A DNA stretch of 64,000 nt from positions 1 through 64,000 of the forward strand of contig NZ_WHSB02000001.1 of the NCBI RefSeq assembly GCF_010994755.1. The letters run 5' to 3'. Each line of letters begins with the position of its first letter. The stretch's first letter is position 1. Below the pieces are notes generated by a model. It saw nothing but the letters and a program-made list of their open reading frames with translations. It was not told where the DNA came from and did no database searches. This document shows positions 62,743 through 64,000 of this stretch, piece after piece. The DNA comes from Shinella lacus. Lineage in GTDB: Bacteria; Pseudomonadota; Alphaproteobacteria; Rhizobiales; Rhizobiaceae. A program made the position numbers and the translations under genes.

Positions 62743-62768
62743 TTTTGCCTGCCAGCTGGCAGGCAAAA
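62743..62768. repeat. Perfect 26-base palindrome
   Basis: Each arm reads TTTTGCCTGCCAG, with no loop, 25 bases after the DUF2325 stop. The T run precedes and the A run follows the GC stem on either strand, the reverse of a bidirectional terminator. It could still form a hairpin in RNA or be a protein-binding dyad. Confidence 0.7.
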
Positions 62769-62841
62769 GCGCACCGCGCCGCCCATCGGTCGCCAGCCGA
62801 TGAGCGGCATTTGTCGTTTTCGCATTCCTTCAAAGAGGTCG

Positions 62842-62869
62842 TTGACAGTAAATATTCAGATGATATCTT
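62842..62869 (+). promoter_or_regulatory. Probable promoter of the GntR gene
   Basis: TTGACA (62842-62847), a 16-base spacer and TATCTT (62864-62869). The expected start is only about 7 bases before the ATG at 62883, and there is no ribosome site, so the leader would be very short. AT-rich ATATTCA and TGAAAATAT arms overlap the -10 and could be an autoregulatory operator. Confidence 0.5.
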
Positions 62870-62882
62870 GAAAATATATTTT

Positions 62883-63590
62883 ATGGAGCGACCCAAAGTG
62901 CAGCCTCTCTCCACCAAGAAAATGCGCCTGAGCGACGTCGCCTATCACGGGCTGCGCACCGCCATCATCAAGGCGGAACTGCTGCCGGGCTCGCCGATCG
63001 ACGAGAAGGAATGCATGGAGCGGCTGGCGGTCGGCCGCACGCCGCTGCGCGAGGCGCTGCAAAGGCTGGCGCAGGAAGACCTGTTGCTGGCGGTGCCGCA
63101 GCGCGGTTATTTCGTCTCCTCCACCTCGGCCACCGATTTCTTTCAGCTCCAGGAATTTCGCCTCCAGGCCGAGCTCTGGGCCGCGCGGCTTGCCGCCACC
63201 CGCATCAGCGACGCGCAGCTCGATCGCCTGGCCGCGCTGATCGAGGAAGCGCGCGCCGGCGTCGAGGCCAAGCGCATGGAGATCGAATGGCATCTCGGCA
63301 TCGACGAGGAGATGCACAAGCTGATCGCCGAGGCCTCCGGGAACACTTACCTGATGCAGGCGCTGACGCGGCTCTATGCGCTATCGGTGCGCAGCCTCTA
63401 TGTCTCGCGCATGCCCGTCGCGCTTCTCTTTGAAGACCTGAACGACATGGTGGTGATCCACGAGGCGCTTGCCAGCCGCGATCCCGACAGGGCGGAGGCG
63501 GCAATGCGGGGGCACCTCTCGGTCAGCGCGACGAACCTCATCCGCCCCGTCGAGCCCTCCCGCCAGACGCGCATGGAGACACGGAAATGA
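62883..63590 (+). CDS. GntR-family regulator, FCD type
   Basis: 235 residues from the ATG at 62883 (MERPKVQPLSTKKMRLSDVA). The GntR winged helix (DEKECMERLAVGRTPLREAL, followed by YFVSS) and an FCD ligand domain with metal-binding histidines (HLGIDEEMHKLIAEAS, VIHEALASRD) are complete. The stop overlaps the start of the ABC permease as ATGA, so it probably regulates its own transport operon. Confidence 0.9.
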   Translation: MERPKVQPLSTKKMRLSDVAYHGLRTAIIKAELLPGSPIDEKECMERLAVGRTPLREALQRLAQEDLLLAVPQRGYFVSSTSATDFFQLQEFRLQAELWAARLAATRISDAQLDRLAALIEEARAGVEAKRMEIEWHLGIDEEMHKLIAEASGNTYLMQALTRLYALSVRSLYVSRMPVALLFEDLNDMVVIHEALASRDPDRAEAAMRGHLSVSATNLIRPVEPSRQTRMETRK

Positions 63591-64000
63591 TCGCCGCGCG
63601 CCGAGGCAATCTCGTGACACTGGCGCTCCTCGCCCCGTCCCTCCTCAGCGCCATCCTCCTGCTGGTCATCCCGATCCTCATCGTCATCGCCTTTTCCTTC
63701 GCCGAGCAGGACACCTATGGCGGTGCGAAATTCGGCTTCACGCTGGCGAGCTACCGCGAGCTCTTCCAGGCCATCTACCTGCCGATCTTCCTGAATTCGC
63801 TCCAGCTTGCCGCTGTCTCCACCATCGTTTGCCTGCTGGTCGGCTATCCGATCGCCTATTTCATCGCGTTGCGCGCCGGGCGCCATGCCGGGTTGCTGCT
63901 GGCGCTGCTGCTCATTCCCTTCTGGATCGATTTCATCGTGCGCATGTCGGCCTGGATGGTGCTGCTCGGCCGCAACGGCACGATCAACAGCGCGCTCCTC
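63587..64000 (+). CDS. ABC transporter permease, PotB-type, partial
   Basis: The first 138 codons of a permease that runs off the right edge. Hydrophobic segments LLAPSLLSAILLLVIPILIV and LAAVSTIVCLLVGYPIAYFI, plus IPFWIDFIVRMSAWMVLLG, match the spermidine/putrescine (PotB) branch. It is coupled to the GntR gene by a 4-base overlap. Confidence 0.88.
   Translation, partial: MIAARRGNLVTLALLAPSLLSAILLLVIPILIVIAFSFAEQDTYGGAKFGFTLASYRELFQAIYLPIFLNSLQLAAVSTIVCLLVGYPIAYFIALRAGRHAGLLLALLLIPFWIDFIVRMSAWMVLLGRNGTINSALL

Overview
The window is high-GC DNA from an alphaproteobacterium, most likely a member of the Rhizobiaceae. The strongest evidence is a complete repABC replication and partition operon (16258-19919), with a probable antisense RNA between repB and repC. 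Supporting evidence is the density of solute-binding-protein-dependent transporters, IclR/GntR/LuxR-regulated catabolic clusters and a ketone-body module of rhizobial type. The sequence is therefore part of a secondary replicon (plasmid or chromid).

Layout. 1-124: start of etfB, running off the left edge. 215-9965: a catabolic cluster with an aconitase-family dehydratase pair, a PEP mutase/isocitrate lyase-family enzyme, an IclR regulator, a fumarate-reductase-like flavoprotein, an AbrB-like permease and a tripartite tricarboxylate (TTT) transporter whose TctA and TctB are fused. Four copies of a TGAAA/TTTCA dyad mark its control points. 9966-13533: gene-poor, AT-richer DNA. 13534-14342: an IS1-family element. 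14983-16201: an intact IS3-family element. 16258-19919: repC, repB, repA. 20615-22658: a CoA-transferase pair and a divergent PAS-LuxR regulator. 22713-26286: an MFS exporter, an Ogt plus 2OG-oxygenase pair and a DUF599 membrane protein. 26297-32656: hydrolases, a short-chain dehydrogenase, a DJ-1-like protein and a large winged-helix/NTPase regulator. 32790-36494: an iron- or phosphonate-type ABC importer. 36559-42044: CorA, a CYTH-CHAD protein, a Na/Pi cotransporter and a PstS-like protein behind a PHO-box-like repeat. 42338-45115: 3-hydroxybutyrate dehydrogenase, acetoacetate decarboxylase and a patatin. 45249-45530: an amphi-Trp protein. 45624-57453: a second TTT cluster with two SDRs, two class-III aminotransferases, an aldehyde dehydrogenase, an IclR regulator, a Tm-1-like protein and a HAD hydrolase. 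57463-57954: a free methionine sulfoxide reductase. 58025-60858: a FecBCDE-type importer behind a ModE-like palindrome. 60999-62717: a Nudix hydrolase and a DUF2325 protein. 62883-64000: a GntR regulator and the start of a polyamine-type ABC permease.

How the parts may work together. The first cluster reads as import of a di- or tricarboxylate, flavin-dependent desaturation, hydration by the LeuCD-like pair and cleavage by the lyase-family enzyme, all under one IclR protein. The second cluster looks like uptake and transamination/oxidation of an amino compound under another IclR protein. The operators of the two clusters share the core ATGAA(A/C)CATCATTT, so the two regulators may overlap in DNA recognition. 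Neither substrate can be named from sequence alone. No CRISPR array, tRNA or rRNA gene was seen.
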